Shown here in pieces: positions 10,271 through 22,249 of a DNA stretch of 64,000 nt. This DNA comes from Stercorarius parasiticus. Lineage: Eukaryota; Chordata; Aves; Charadriiformes; Stercorariidae. The stretch spans positions 827,048 to 891,047 of the forward strand of contig VWZL01000320.1 of assembly GCA_013396915.1 (NCBI GenBank). The letters run 5' to 3'. The translations under genes and the position numbers were made by a program. The stretch's first letter is position 1. Every line of letters starts with the position of its first letter. A model generated the notes under the pieces. The model had not been told where the DNA came from. It ran no database searches and was given only the letters and a program-made list of their open reading frames with translations.

Positions 10271-12732
10271 AAGCCACAGGAAGAGAAAGCAACATACCAG
10301 TGAGTAAGAAGTTTAAGACTTAAAAAATGTGTAGGAAAAAGAAATAATGGGAGCATAAAACAGAAATTAAATTATGCCTGGGACATAAGGAAAGGGAAAA
10401 GGGGTAAGTGAATAAGTGAGTAGGAAATGGAACTTGTATAAAAAGCCTGAATGGTGTCATATAACGATAAAAATGAGCATAGCCCAGACGTTACTCAGTT
10501 AGACAAGTAAGGAAAAGGCCAATGCAGAGATCCAGGTCAGGAAGTTGTGTTGAGATCTGAGCAGAGATGAGCCGAATCTGAGCCCATTCAATCAAACCAC
10601 CAATACCTCTTGGAGACTGAGTCAAATTTGGAATGAGCTCCAAACCTCAAGTTTTTCATTTTGGTTCCAAAATAAGATTTGGAAATTCTAAACAGGAAAG
10701 CATTTATTTTCTTCACTACCTCAACCAGGGAAAAGTCAGAATGTGGAGGTGAGACTTGGGGGGGTGTTGAGGGAGAGGTGGTCAGTAGGAAAACAGAGAA
10801 TAATTTGGTAGAAACTGCAAGTAGAAAGGGTCAAAATGAGAAATCTCTATGGGAACCCAGGCAGTAACAGGCCACTAAATTATGAATGGAGAGAGAGAGG
10901 CAAATGTTACGTAAAGAAACTGAACTTCCTGTGCTTTTAACTTGTGGTCATATCACAATCTGGACTTACTAAATAGGTTGCATTTGCCTTGTAGGGTTCC
11001 ACGACATAAATAAAATGACACATGTAACATGCCACTCTGAAATGTGAAATTATTGTAGAATGAGAATTTGAACAATGAGAAACAGCTTCCACTTCCACTT
11101 GAGATTTCCTATGCAAAAAGGCCTCAAAATTTGCTTTAGTTTTGTCTTCTTTAACAGTTACGCGTAAATAGGCCAAACAGTCATAATCAAAGCTTCTTGT
11201 TTCATAAACTTCAGCAGCTTCACATATGCAAAATTTGTAAAGTAGGGTGAAGGAAGAATTATACATTAAGATCTTTATTTATAGAAATATCAATATCATC
11301 ACTTAAAGGACCAAAAGAATTTTCCCCTGATGACATCAAAGAAGCGAATCTTCAAAGAGAAAGAGAATTCCTATATGTAGTAAAACTGAGGAAATCCCAA
11401 TTCTTAGCTAACAGAGCCTGGTACAGTTCAGCAGAGCTATGCTAATTTAAAATAGTGGGAAACTGGCCATTGATTTCTCTCTCCCTTTGCAGCTTTCTGT
11501 CCTGCAAGAATTACAAAAAAGTACGTTACAGTTGAAAAATACATAAACCCCTACTGAAGTATGCATTTTATGACATTTAACTAGGCTTGTGGAAGTCCCA
11601 CCTTGTAATATAATAAAAACTACTGCCTGTTCTGCATTTGCCATCCATAAATCTCAAACCACCTTTCTGGAGGGCAGTATCATTGCCTCTTGACACATGG
11701 TGCGTCTAAGGAGAAATAAAATAAAGCGAGTTACCCAAGATCACCCCAAAAAACCCACTAGCTTCCACTGCTTCTCCAGTTGGGGAATCATATCAGAAAA
11801 AATATAGGGTCAAGGCTGCGGGAGTACTCTGAAGCCTTTCTGTCTGCAGAATTATTTAGAGGATTTGGCAACTTTGTGGTGGAGGTAGAGGGTGATATGT
11901 GCAAGTTTGGACGGAGAGAAAAGACTGCTGCTCCATACGCTCTAGACCCATCCAGTTAGTCTGGATTTTGGCCACTTTCACAGAAAATAAATAGGTTTAA
12001 TGGGGGCTACTGAAGGAGGAGGAGGAGAGGGAGGATAAGATACTTGACTCCTAAAATATACTAACTTCTTTGTATACTTTTTCACTCTTAAATCTGAGCT
12101 TTGGGTTTCTTGATGCAACTGGTTTGCGGCAAGAGCACAGCAACCCAAGTTTATCAGCACTGCTAAGAAGCACAGTAATAAGTCACTACAGAAATATTTA
12201 TTACCTACCGGTAACCGCTGGTAATTGCTGAAAAAACAACCCAAAAGACATGTCTATGCTCTTGCTGGAACGACTCACCATGATGTAATTCCCTAAGCAC
12301 CTCCACTAGGAGACAGTAGTAAAAACTTATGAACATGCTCTCCCTGTTAACATTCTTTCCTTCTCTCTTTAATATAGCTGAAAAAAATAGCAGTGTGCAC
12401 CCATAAATTCTCTACAAAACAAAATCAGTTGTTTCAAGTGGGCACAGCAATGCAGAAGGGCATTTTGGAAAGTCCTGTAATCTGTAAGCGTACTGCAATT
12501 TTTTCACATTCTGTTGTCAAGGAGTTTAATTCACAAATGCTTTCATCATTAAGTGTTTAAAGCATTAATACAGAAATGGACCCAATTCTGTCAAGCTGAT
12601 AGAAAAGCTTCTGATCGAATAATGCTAAGCCTCTGTTTTGGGCAATATTCACCCAATATTTGAGAAAGCTCTAAACAATTCAATACATCTTTTGCAGCAG
12701 TAAGAAATGATTAAAATTTAGTTTGAGGCTTT
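10271..12732. other. Unique noncoding sequence
   Basis: No recognisable gene. Purine-rich patches occur around 10640-10860 and 12010-12035. The 109-codon minus frame at 10937-11266 carries no motif I recognise. Confidence 0.5.
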
Positions 12733-13010
12733 GTGAGATGCTGTGAGCCAATGTTGCAGCTCACCACTGCCAAAAGGGAAGCCCCACTGCCTCAAGGGAA
12801 GACCCACTGCCTCCAGCCTACAGATCCTCCCTCCTGCTCCGTTCAGGACATGGGGAGCAATGGCACCTCCTGGTTTCAGCACTGTCAGATTGGCCAAGAT
12901 ATGGGTGAAATTGCAGCCGCTGAAACTGGTGTGTTACCTCTCACGGGCAAACTGTTGTCCTAACAGGGCAAGAAGGCTTTAATTACCAACCCTCCTTCCT
13001 CCTTCTCTCC
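12733..13010. other. C-rich block with a 20-bp tandem duplication
   Basis: GC content is visibly higher than in the surrounding sequence. 12774-12793 and 12794-12813 are two adjacent copies of a 20-base unit (AAGGGAAGCCCCACTGCCTC) with one mismatch. Two overlapping plus-strand frames (76 and 79 codons) exist because the composition has few stops, and neither looks like a known protein. A pyrimidine-rich run ending in CACAG at 12989-13019 resembles a splice acceptor but leads into no long frame. The role is unknown. Confidence 0.5.
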
Positions 13011-16000
13011 CCCCACAGCACACTTAGCAATTCCCAACTCATCTGGCTAGTTTCAAACCCATATTTACACCAACTGGTTAGTTTTATTCTATTAGCTCGC
13101 AGACCATTTAAATCATCTGGTTTTCCTCTACCATGTCCTAGACCTCTGACCCCAGCAATCTTTACATTTGAAGTTTGTCCATGTCTGAAGTAACTGCTTT
13201 TAGAGGTGACAATCCCAATTATCACTCGCTGGTGTGGGCATGGTATCAGATCATGCAATGTGGTTGCATGATGCCTGTGCATCTTCTCCCCACTACCACC
13301 TCCTGCTACATTTGAGTCAGGGCTGTACAATCCCTGCTATACACGATGCAGTGTTAGTGAATATTCACATTTTCTAACCACAAAAATAATCACGAGTTCT
13401 AGTGCAATTTATTTCTCCTACACTATTCATCTAACTACAAAATTGTAATCTTTTTTCCAGGAACAGTCTCGCAATAGAGAGTACCTGGGTATGATTTCTA
13501 GGGATTCTTGCTAAAATTCTTATGTGACACCATCTCAGGCCCCTACCCAGAAACCTGGGAAAATAAATTGCCCTGTCTGGGTGTTCAGAATATGAAGTAC
13601 TTCCTCATTTAAAAGCCATAAGTTTGCATAAAGGGAGTTAAATGAAAAGAGTTTTATCTGGGGGGAGACCCTCTAAAACATTATCTTGGGGAACCTAGGT
13701 AATTAACAGAAGGTGAGACTACTGTCCCCAAGGCCAAGCCCTGGCCCTGAACTCTTTCTACAGCAACAAGGGGCAGCCAAGCTTATGGGCACTGTCCTCC
13801 CCCCTCCAGTTACACCCAGCTCACACAACTCATTATCCAGGCTCAGAAACCAATTTGAGGGCAGTTTAATTCTCCTGGCCCAAGTCAGAGGCACTCAATT
13901 TTTAGTAGTGTGTGGGCTGTATAGGATCCTCAAGGACAGGTTATTGCATCATAGGCAGCTTGGGAGCAGTCAGGCAGTGGGACAAGTTCTGGAAATATAG
14001 CAGTTTACTCCCCAGCATCCCATTTTTCCTCCCTTACAACTTTCTGCATCCTCCCCATGAATTCATCAATTCTGAAAAAAACACACAGATTTGCTGGACA
14101 TAAATGTACTCATTCAGTGTGTAACCTGCAATTCTGGTACTGGTAGTTGGAGCTTGATCTAACGCACACGTAGAGTAACTTGCACAGAGCTAGTCACGTA
14201 GGCATCTCCACCACTGGTTTCAGGGAGTGACCACCAAGCTTAGAAGGTTGGCACCACCCTCTTAAGGATTGTGTAGTTTCTGTGAGCTTCTCTACCCATC
14301 CCTAATAAAAAGAGAGTAAGTGTCAATGAAATCCCTAGGTTGACAACTGCTCTAGGTGAGCTCCACCATTCTGCAGCCAACTCACTGAGGGTTTACCAGT
14401 TGCCACCTTGTCTCCTCTTGCCTTCCCATTACAGTCACAGTTCTGCCACCAGTCTGCTTCCAGAGCATCTGTCCTTCCTGAAATACCAGTAGTCCAATGG
14501 GACTGTCCTTACAATTTCTTGTGGTTTTTTTAGAGAGAAATCAGAGGCATCCTATGGGAAATATTGACTGAATATCAGGTTTTTTTGAACAAGACATTTG
14601 AATCATTTAGTTTGTTGAGATGTGGGCTGTTACCTGAATCATTTCACTAAAGGGAGGATATGGACCCAGTTTCTAAAAATATTCTATTTTTTTTTTATTT
14701 TATTTTTTATTCTGCCTGTATTTTCCTGAAGAAGGCATTTTTTATTTTCTGTAACTCAGGTTAATCTCAATATAATTATATGTGAAGGAAAAACCCTTTT
14801 CTAGCCCAGGAGCTTTCTTTTGCTGAAAATCAAAGGGTTTTTTGCCAAAAAGAAAAAAGTGAGAATATTTCCATACAAGGTCACAGTTACCTAAATAAAT
14901 CACAGCCAGCTTCACGCTCCAGACTCTATTTATATTTTGAGCCAGGGAACATCTGTTTAATAGTGGGTGGTCATGTAACAGTTTCGTAGACAACAGAGCC
15001 ATCCTAACACTCTTGGAGATGTCAGGAAGAGACTTATCCTGAAATCAGTGAGTTGTAAAGGTGTAAATGGGAGGAGAATCAGCCCTGCCTTTCTGGAAGT
15101 TTCTTTTCTCAGAAGCCAAATAAAACTACACGCCAGGAACTACATGACAAAAGAGGGATTTCCCAGAAAAATTCTTATTTAAAATATAAAGGACAAGTCA
15201 TAACCCCACGGCAGTTCCTCAATAATAGCTGCATAAATTCATAATTTCTGCATGAACAGATGAGAAAAACTCAAGATATGTCATTGTCTTCACAATGAAT
15301 CAGAGTGCTGTCTCACAGTGAATCCAATGGTTGGATGAAGAGTGCGGAGAAGACACAGACCCTGCTGGTTTTTACCCGTACTTTAGACAGTCTAGTCACC
15401 TTGGCAAAGAATTAGCACAGAAAATGAAACCTATATAATTTTGGATGTGGAGCTAACAGAGAGCACAGACATTATCAGAGCTAAACAGTATTATTCTCCC
15501 CAGACTGTTGTCCACAGGCTGCTGCCATCAGCTTACAGATAGGCTGTAGACCCATCTGACTTCACTGATTACTGAGGGACCCTTGGGCAAGTGTACCTCT
15601 TTGTGGCCTAAAGTCAGTCTTTTGTGCACTCACCCTGACCATGTCCGCAGCACCCAAGGAACTGAGAACGTCATCCTCAGCACTCAGCAAGCTGAGTGGG
15701 ATGCCAAAGGAAATGAGAGAAGAGGGCATTGTCGAACGCCTCCTTCTGTGTATTTGAGGTGCCTCATTCATATGTCAGATTACATATCTTCTTTCATTTA
15801 GATTCTTTCCCTGAAAGTGTATGTCTGCTGATTTCATTTCAGAAGGTCAGAGAAGGCAGGCAGAGGGCAGAAAAGATGCCTGTAACAGAGCTGCCTTTCA
15901 CCCTAAACTATTTCTGTCGAAACCCTCTTCTGGAATATAAATATCCTGATCCTTGGTCTTGTCCTTTCTCTTCCCAAAGGGATCAAATCCAGCTCTGCCT

Positions 16001-17459
16001 CCTGTCAAAGCCTGTTGGTGTATTTTGCATTAAACTGCCTTTGAATAAATAGTCTGTAGTAAATAGGAAAAGAGACATTTTCCATCTCTGTTGCCTCAGG
16101 TGAATGTTTTGGCTACCAGGCTAAACAGTGTAGCCCATGCTAAAACTGAGCCAAGGAATCCTTTCCTAGCTCATGAGAAGTGCAGGCATTGAAAGCATCT
16201 AATTCCAGCAAGCCTGTTGCTATTAGCTGGACAGTAGGGTTGTCCATTAGAGTCCACTTGGTTGTCCTTGAAAATTGGAGGTCCATTTTTTACAAGGCTA
16301 CTCCCTCAGCAGTCTGACAAAATACTTCTATGTTGAAGGTGACCCCTCGCTTTCCAAGGATCCCAAAAAACTAGGCATGAAACGGACGACAAACTGTTCA
16401 GTGTTGTGAGGCCTGAGACATTCTGCTACTTCCAGACTCAGAATTTAAGACTTCTGATGAATTTTAAACTAAGATGTCTTCTAACTTCAGGTATAGGCAA
16501 CTCCTGTGTACAAATTTTAAGGCTCATTAGCCCCTAACTCTTGTTTCATTTCTTTTGGGTGGCAAAGAAACTTTGTTGAGAGAGAAGAGCATGCCAACAA
16601 TCTAACTTCTTAAGCTGGGGGAGCAATGAAAAATACATTCTTGTAAAACTCCCATTGTGCAAAAACAATTCTAGGACATGGAAAAAAAAGGAACTTTGCT
16701 ATGAAAAGAAAAATATTTGCCCATTTTTTATGTTTCCTTTGCTGTTTCAGTTACCTGGATATGAATGGGCCTTATTGAAAAATTAATAACAAGAGCTTAC
16801 GTAGGGAATATCCATAGGATTTTGTATATAAACCGTTCTTGTCTAAACGGCCTGATAAAACAGCTGGTAGATATTAAGGACCAGCATTCCCTATACACAA
16901 TAAATAAGTACTATAGTATACTACAATGGTGTCCTAGAATACTGTAGTGGTATTGTTTCGGGCTGCATGACCATAATCTCAGTTCTTATAAAACATCATA
17001 ACTCTACTGATCAATGTTAATTTAAACTGGCTGGTGATCAGACATGCAGAGTGGGGGATTTACCTTAGCTAACTTAAATCTGAAATGCCATGATAATCAA
17101 TAGGAACAGGATGTGATTCGCTTGAACTCTTTCAGATACCTACATAGGCTCAGACTAGTTGCCTTCTAGCACTGCCTGTTTCTCACCATTGACCACTAAG
17201 GTGTCCCAGGGTGATCAGCTCAGATGCAGGCATCTGCTCTGTGGTGTCTTTTACTGTTAGTGGAAAAAAACCGCAGTAGATATTCACCAAGGGAATTGTA
17301 TTAGACTCATCATTTCTGAGCAGAAGTCCGGCAAAAGGTGGGTAAGCATTATTCAAGTTCTGCTTCAACCTCAAAGTCGACAGCCGGTGCACACATGAGC
17401 TCACACATGGGAGCTCTGCACTTGAGATCATTTCAGTACTATACAAGTAGCCCTTCTCT
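13011..17459. other. Unique noncoding sequence
   Basis: No gene, RNA or transposon recognised. Contains a T-rich tract at about 14682-14712. Frames at 12983-13330 (minus, 115 codons), 13713-14000 and 15729-16052 (plus) are chance-length and unrecognised. A 10-bp palindrome TACTATAGTA lies near 16910. Confidence 0.5.
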
Positions 17460-18440
17460 CCTGTCTGCGTAGGAGTTTAACGGGTACTATTACAAACCAT
17501 TGTTGTGATAACAGGGATTCTCCAACCATCTGCTGTAGCCAAGTTTCAGTAACTCGGGAGAGGCAGCATGACAAAATCACCCCTGACGTATACTGGTGTG
17601 GTTATACTGGGGCTGATTTTGGCCCTACGCATGTCAGACAGAAGTTTGTAATAAGGATTCCTTGTTCACTTCTTTGATAATCTGCTTCAAGCGTTCTCAG
17701 AAATAACTGCTAACGGCAGATTCACTCCCACCACTCGGCTTCTCTTTCTCTTTTAAACTGAACCAGACCTGACAGACAATGTAAAACCCTCAAAGAAACT
17801 CTAATCCATTTCCAAAAGATGCCTCAGACCGTACGGTAGCCCAGGATTCTGTTTTGAATAAACTCATGGTCTTTGCAACTGAGTATTTCTAATGTAAGTG
17901 CCTGCAAGGAGGAGGAGGGGAGAGAGGCTCATTAATAATCATGATGGTTTCAGTATTGCATAACTCGGTCAATTTGATCATCCCCTGTGCTTTATCAGGC
18001 TTGTTTTATTGCAGTTTGCTTGTGTCTGCACAGTTCCCATTTTGGGGAGCTTTAGTTCCTGGGAGCTTTCATGCTATCCCCACTTCCAGCACTGTAAAAC
18101 GGCGGCCTGCTGTTTTAATCACGCCTCTCTTTTTCCAACGTTGTTTGCGCCCTGGTACAACCCATCTGCCTTGAATCTAGTGCTCCACTGGGGCTGCACA
18201 CATCTGCCAGCCAGACTACCTTCGTACACAATTACTCAATCCACCGTAAGGCTCTTTAATAGGAAACAAGTGTGACAACGGCAAGCCCTTTTTTCTCTCG
18301 CTCTCCCTCTCTCTTTCCCTCTCTCCCCCTCTCTCCTTTTATTTTTTTTTCCTTAAACCACATAGTCAAACCGCCCTAATAGAGATGAAGCTTGATAGAT
18401 CCACCCAGGTGTAGGTGAAATGGTAGAGCCTCAAGCGTAA
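17460..18440. promoter_or_regulatory. Candidate conserved noncoding block
   Basis: This kilobase differs in texture from its neighbours. CpG dinucleotides are more frequent (for example in AACGGGT, TGACGTA, AACGGCAG, CTCGGC, ACCGTACGGT, ACGGCGGCC). Homeodomain-like TAAT cores occur in ATTAATAAT at about 17932 and CCTAATAGAG and CGTAATAGATG at about 18376 and 18438. A perfect 10-bp palindrome ACCGTACGGT sits at 17828-17837, and a bHLH-like CAGGTG is present near 18405. No frame is protein-like. I infer an enhancer or old conserved element. This rests on appearance only, because no alignment was possible. Confidence 0.3.
18287..18354. repeat. Polypyrimidine (CT-rich) tract
   Basis: About 68 bases almost exclusively C and T on the plus strand, mostly CTCTCT and CCCTCTC units, followed by a T run. 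It lies within the candidate conserved block. Such tracts can adopt triplex structure, and function here is not shown. Confidence 0.85.
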
Positions 18441-20129
18441 TAGATGCTGTGCTCTTGTGCTGAAGTTCAGCGCAGTGTCCTGAAGGGTTGTCTCGCAGCA
18501 GTGAGATGGGTTGCTCTTTGCACAGTTAAAAAGTCAATGAGCTTCCCCCAGCTTACATGCATGACAAATTTAGAAAGCAACCTGGATCTAGGTGAGCGCT
18601 GCAGAACTGTCTCTTCTCTTCAGTGCACGGACAAAGCACAGCACACAGTAAGTGGAAAATTCGCGTTTACTTGTTTTACTTGGGAATTAATTAACTGTGT
18701 TTACTTTTGAGGGAATCCTCTAAAGGCTGGTGCAGAAATGAAGCAGAATAATGTTTGCATGCAGATCCCCTGTGTATTTCTTCCTGTTTCATTTTACACT
18801 GTGCCCTTGTCCTGCCACTCCAGTCTGATTGTTCAGACCACGCAGTTGGTCTGAAGCAGCTTTCTTATCTAAAACTGAGCTACATAATGATATCAGTAAC
18901 ACGTAGGTCCATTTCTCTATTAAGATATGTGTCTGTACAGTATCTGGTTACTGAGCAGAAGTAGGGTTTAATCATTTCTATTACAAAATGTATAAATGAA
19001 AATCCTTAAACGAAGAAAGTAAAATACTCTAAACCTTTTTCTCTTTTTTTCTTTTTTTCTTTTTTTTTGTGGGGGGGAGAGGAGGGAATGGAGGAAGCAA
19101 GAATTAGAAATGTTAGGCATGAAAAATTAGAAGTAATTTAACCTGAAAAAGAAAGCTGCCCAATTTTGTTTACCAAACCATTGATTCAAACATACTGAGA
19201 ATGTTGCCAAACTACAAACTAACAAACTGTATCAACTACAGTGATAGTAAAGCTTGAAACAAAAAAAAAGAAGGTCGCTTGTCTAAAATGCAAGAGGCAT
19301 ATTAGAACCAGATGTATAGAATCTCAACTTTGACTCCTCAGTCTTTCATGCTTGGTTTAAAGCAGCCTTAAAATTGCCTTTACTTTGCATTTACAACTTC
19401 GGATTCGCTGTTAAACTGCGCTTGAACTTGAAGTCAAGATTTGATCTTAGCACACACATATCCTTCGAGCCTCCTACCAGAGTTTTACTTTGCTATTGGG
19501 AGTCTGTTTACTACTGTACCGTATATCCTGAAGCACATTAACAAGTTTACTGTGATGGACTTTCAGGTGGAATGTCAGCCAATGTAAAAGAATTTGTCCG
19601 TTGCATATACAAAATGTTCTGTCTGAGAAATAAACACGTGCAGTATAAAAAGGTTCTGCCAGCATCTCAAGTAGATGATGGCATGGTGTAAGAACGCATA
19701 CCAGAAGTATGTCTGAATTTATTTTCTGGAGGATCCAATGAGATGACACTTCTCACTTTAGGCTTAATTTATTCTGAACTATTACCCAGGTTGGTGGCTG
19801 TTGTCAACACTGGAAGTGGAACAAATGAGTCTGCACAGTTATGCCTATGAAATGCTTTCAGTAGTCTTCCCTTCTGCAGAAGAGTTATTTTCTTTGCTCT
19901 TGCACAGACAAGTATATATGGTCCTTTTAATTAGCCATGGCTTCAGGCTGCTACAGTTATCCCTTGTGCATGATAGCCATTAGCCTAACTCCGCAGCTGA
20001 AAAACATCCAGTCTCTTAACAGTAAGCTTCTAAATATGGCAATTTTAAAGGGATGAAGTTGGAAGTTTAGGAAGGTAAAACAACCGTCTCGGAAGAAATA
20101 TTTAGACCTGTAGTTGCTGGCATCAGACA
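18441..20129. other. Unique noncoding sequence with a T tract and G run
   Basis: No supported gene. At 19036-19090 a T-rich tract with C interruptions passes directly into GTGGGGGGGAGAGGAGGG, a G-rich run. Several plus-strand frames of 69-91 codons are unrecognised. Confidence 0.5.
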
Positions 20130-20480
20130 GCGGTCAACGTCTACCCCCTACAGGGAGAGAATCTAATTTCATTGTGCCTCCCCTAGTGCATGAACACTGT
20201 AGTCGTTCAGTTCATCCACTCGAGTCCTGCAGTTATTCTCTGGCTCCAACAACTGCCCCTTAATGGCGAGGTCAGACCGTGATTAATAGAAAGTCATTTT
20301 CAAAGAACTGGATCACTAATAAATAGCATAACTAATAAATAGCAATAGCCATTTTCTCTCTCTTAAATTTAACCCAGGGGAAAATGGCTTTTAGACTTTA
20401 AAAGCTGTAATCAGCAGTGCTTTTCTTTCACAGTTGCAAACTGCAAGTGTGAATTCACAAGAAATTCCTTCTTACCCTAT
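20130..20480. promoter_or_regulatory. Candidate conserved noncoding block with paired TAAT repeat
   Basis: Dense in homeodomain-type cores: TTAATGG near 20260, GATTAATAG at about 20280, and two exact 14-base copies of ACTAATAAATAGCA at 20315-20328 and 20331-20344 (16-base spacing). GTAATCAGC follows near 20409. No protein-like frame. It is inferred to be regulatory from motif clustering only, and TAAT cores are common in AT-rich DNA, so confidence is low. Confidence 0.25.
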
Positions 20481-22230
20481 GTCAGCTGAGTAATGTATGT
20501 ATCTTGAATATAAGTTTGCAACAATCCACACGTAAGAATACTATGTAAAAAATGGTGCTAGGTATTGCAGTATAGATGTGAGGTTAAGGTACAACCAAAT
20601 ACAAGTGAGGTGAGAGAGTTATGGGGCACATTCTCACATCAAGTACTCTGCCAATATTTAGATCAAAACAAATTACTCTGTTTTTTCCAATCTAACAAAT
20701 TTTGAGTAGCACTTTATCCTTTGCTTTCAACACAACTCATTTTTCCATAAGGCATTTAGGGATAGGAACAAAAAAGAATGAAGATGATACCAACTGATAA
20801 GTTTCTATTTACATAAAGACACCTGACAAAATTTATTCCAGTTTTGCTAGTCAATTTAATTCAAGAAAACTAAGGAAGTGTCATGTGTTTTGATCATACA
20901 TACTGTGTAACTCTTGGGTTCTAATGTATTTTTTAAATGCAGACATTATGCATTTGCATGTAAGTTACAGTATCATCAACTATACTATATTGCATTTTTG
21001 CAATAGAACAACTTTTAAATATTTTGAATAAGCATCATGTGGTAACTTTTCTTCCCATTTGTTTATTATGGCTGTGAGTTTTGAGTGTGTGCAGTGCAAC
21101 CTCTTAATCTACTTCTTTTCTCTCTTTCACCGTCTTTCTGACATACACACGCACATATACACTTATATGCTCACAAGAAATGTTATGTCCTATGCTTTCT
21201 CCCCACTTTGAAATGGAATTTTGGATCCTTCGAGATCTTTTCTGTAGGCTTCAGTGCCTAAAATAATTTGAACATGAAAAATATGGCATTTCTGTATAAT
21301 GGAGCCTAATCCTGACCTCAGCTACAACTCATGAGTGTACCAGAGTTCTGGATTTATGCATGAACTTGATTGTCATTACCCTTATGCAAAAAAGAGCAAA
21401 GAGCAATATGTTGAACAACCATGTTTATTTCTGATATTAATTGTTGGTTAGTGCTGACAGTGTACTTTACAGGAATATGTTATGGGAATTATTATACCAT
21501 CCACTTTTACAATTAATTTTGGGGACAGGAAGAGATCAGGATCTGAAAAAATATCCAGATCTGAAAGCACAAGTTATTCACCTAAATGTTCAGGCCTAAC
21601 TTTGTCTTCATTAGACCTTTTGTTTAAGTGCATGAATACAACCCTAGGAGGCTTAGTTTAGGCACAGACGTTTGATATATTTAGCTATATTAGTTCCATG
21701 TTCAACTGAGAGCCCAATGGGAAATTGTAAGTTATACTTAAGATTTATAATGGAAGGACAGTGTCTAACACTTTAGTAATCTATAGTAATAAAGACTTTG
21801 TTAATTAATCAGTAGCCATTTTGAAAATATTTTAATAGACATAATTTGACCGTATTGTTTACTAACAAAATTTCTCTGAAGACATAAATGTTAAGCAAGT
21901 CTTTTTTGGTTCTATAACTAACATTTCTACAGAAGGCTTTAATTTTACTCACATTTGCTAGTGTAGTGGAAGCTATAGGTATTGTATGACACAATGAACC
22001 CTGTATTATCTTCTTTAATACTATTACTCATGGCTGCTAAAGATTTAATGAGTCTTAAACTGAAAAAGATGTAGAAAAAGTGCTTATAGGCATAGCAATG
22101 TGTTGCTGATGAGCATCAAAAGATTACCAGGACATTAGCTAGAGTTACAGGAAAACCTCAAATCATGTATATTCCACAAATCCAAAATATTTTCCATAAG
22201 CAATCACTGAAGAAAGTTTCTCTTCATCTG

Positions 22231-22249
22231 TATTATTATTATTATTATT
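22231..22249. repeat. (ATT)n microsatellite, about 6 units
   Basis: Uninterrupted TATTATTATT run of 19 bases, short and likely only mildly polymorphic. Confidence 0.85.

Noticed and set aside
12983..13330. 115-codon minus frame
   Set aside because: No family signature. Overlaps a C-rich block where stops are rarer.
15290..15320. TCACAGTGAATCC, partly like the start of miR-128
   Set aside because: Matches only the first ten bases and no matching hairpin arm was seen.
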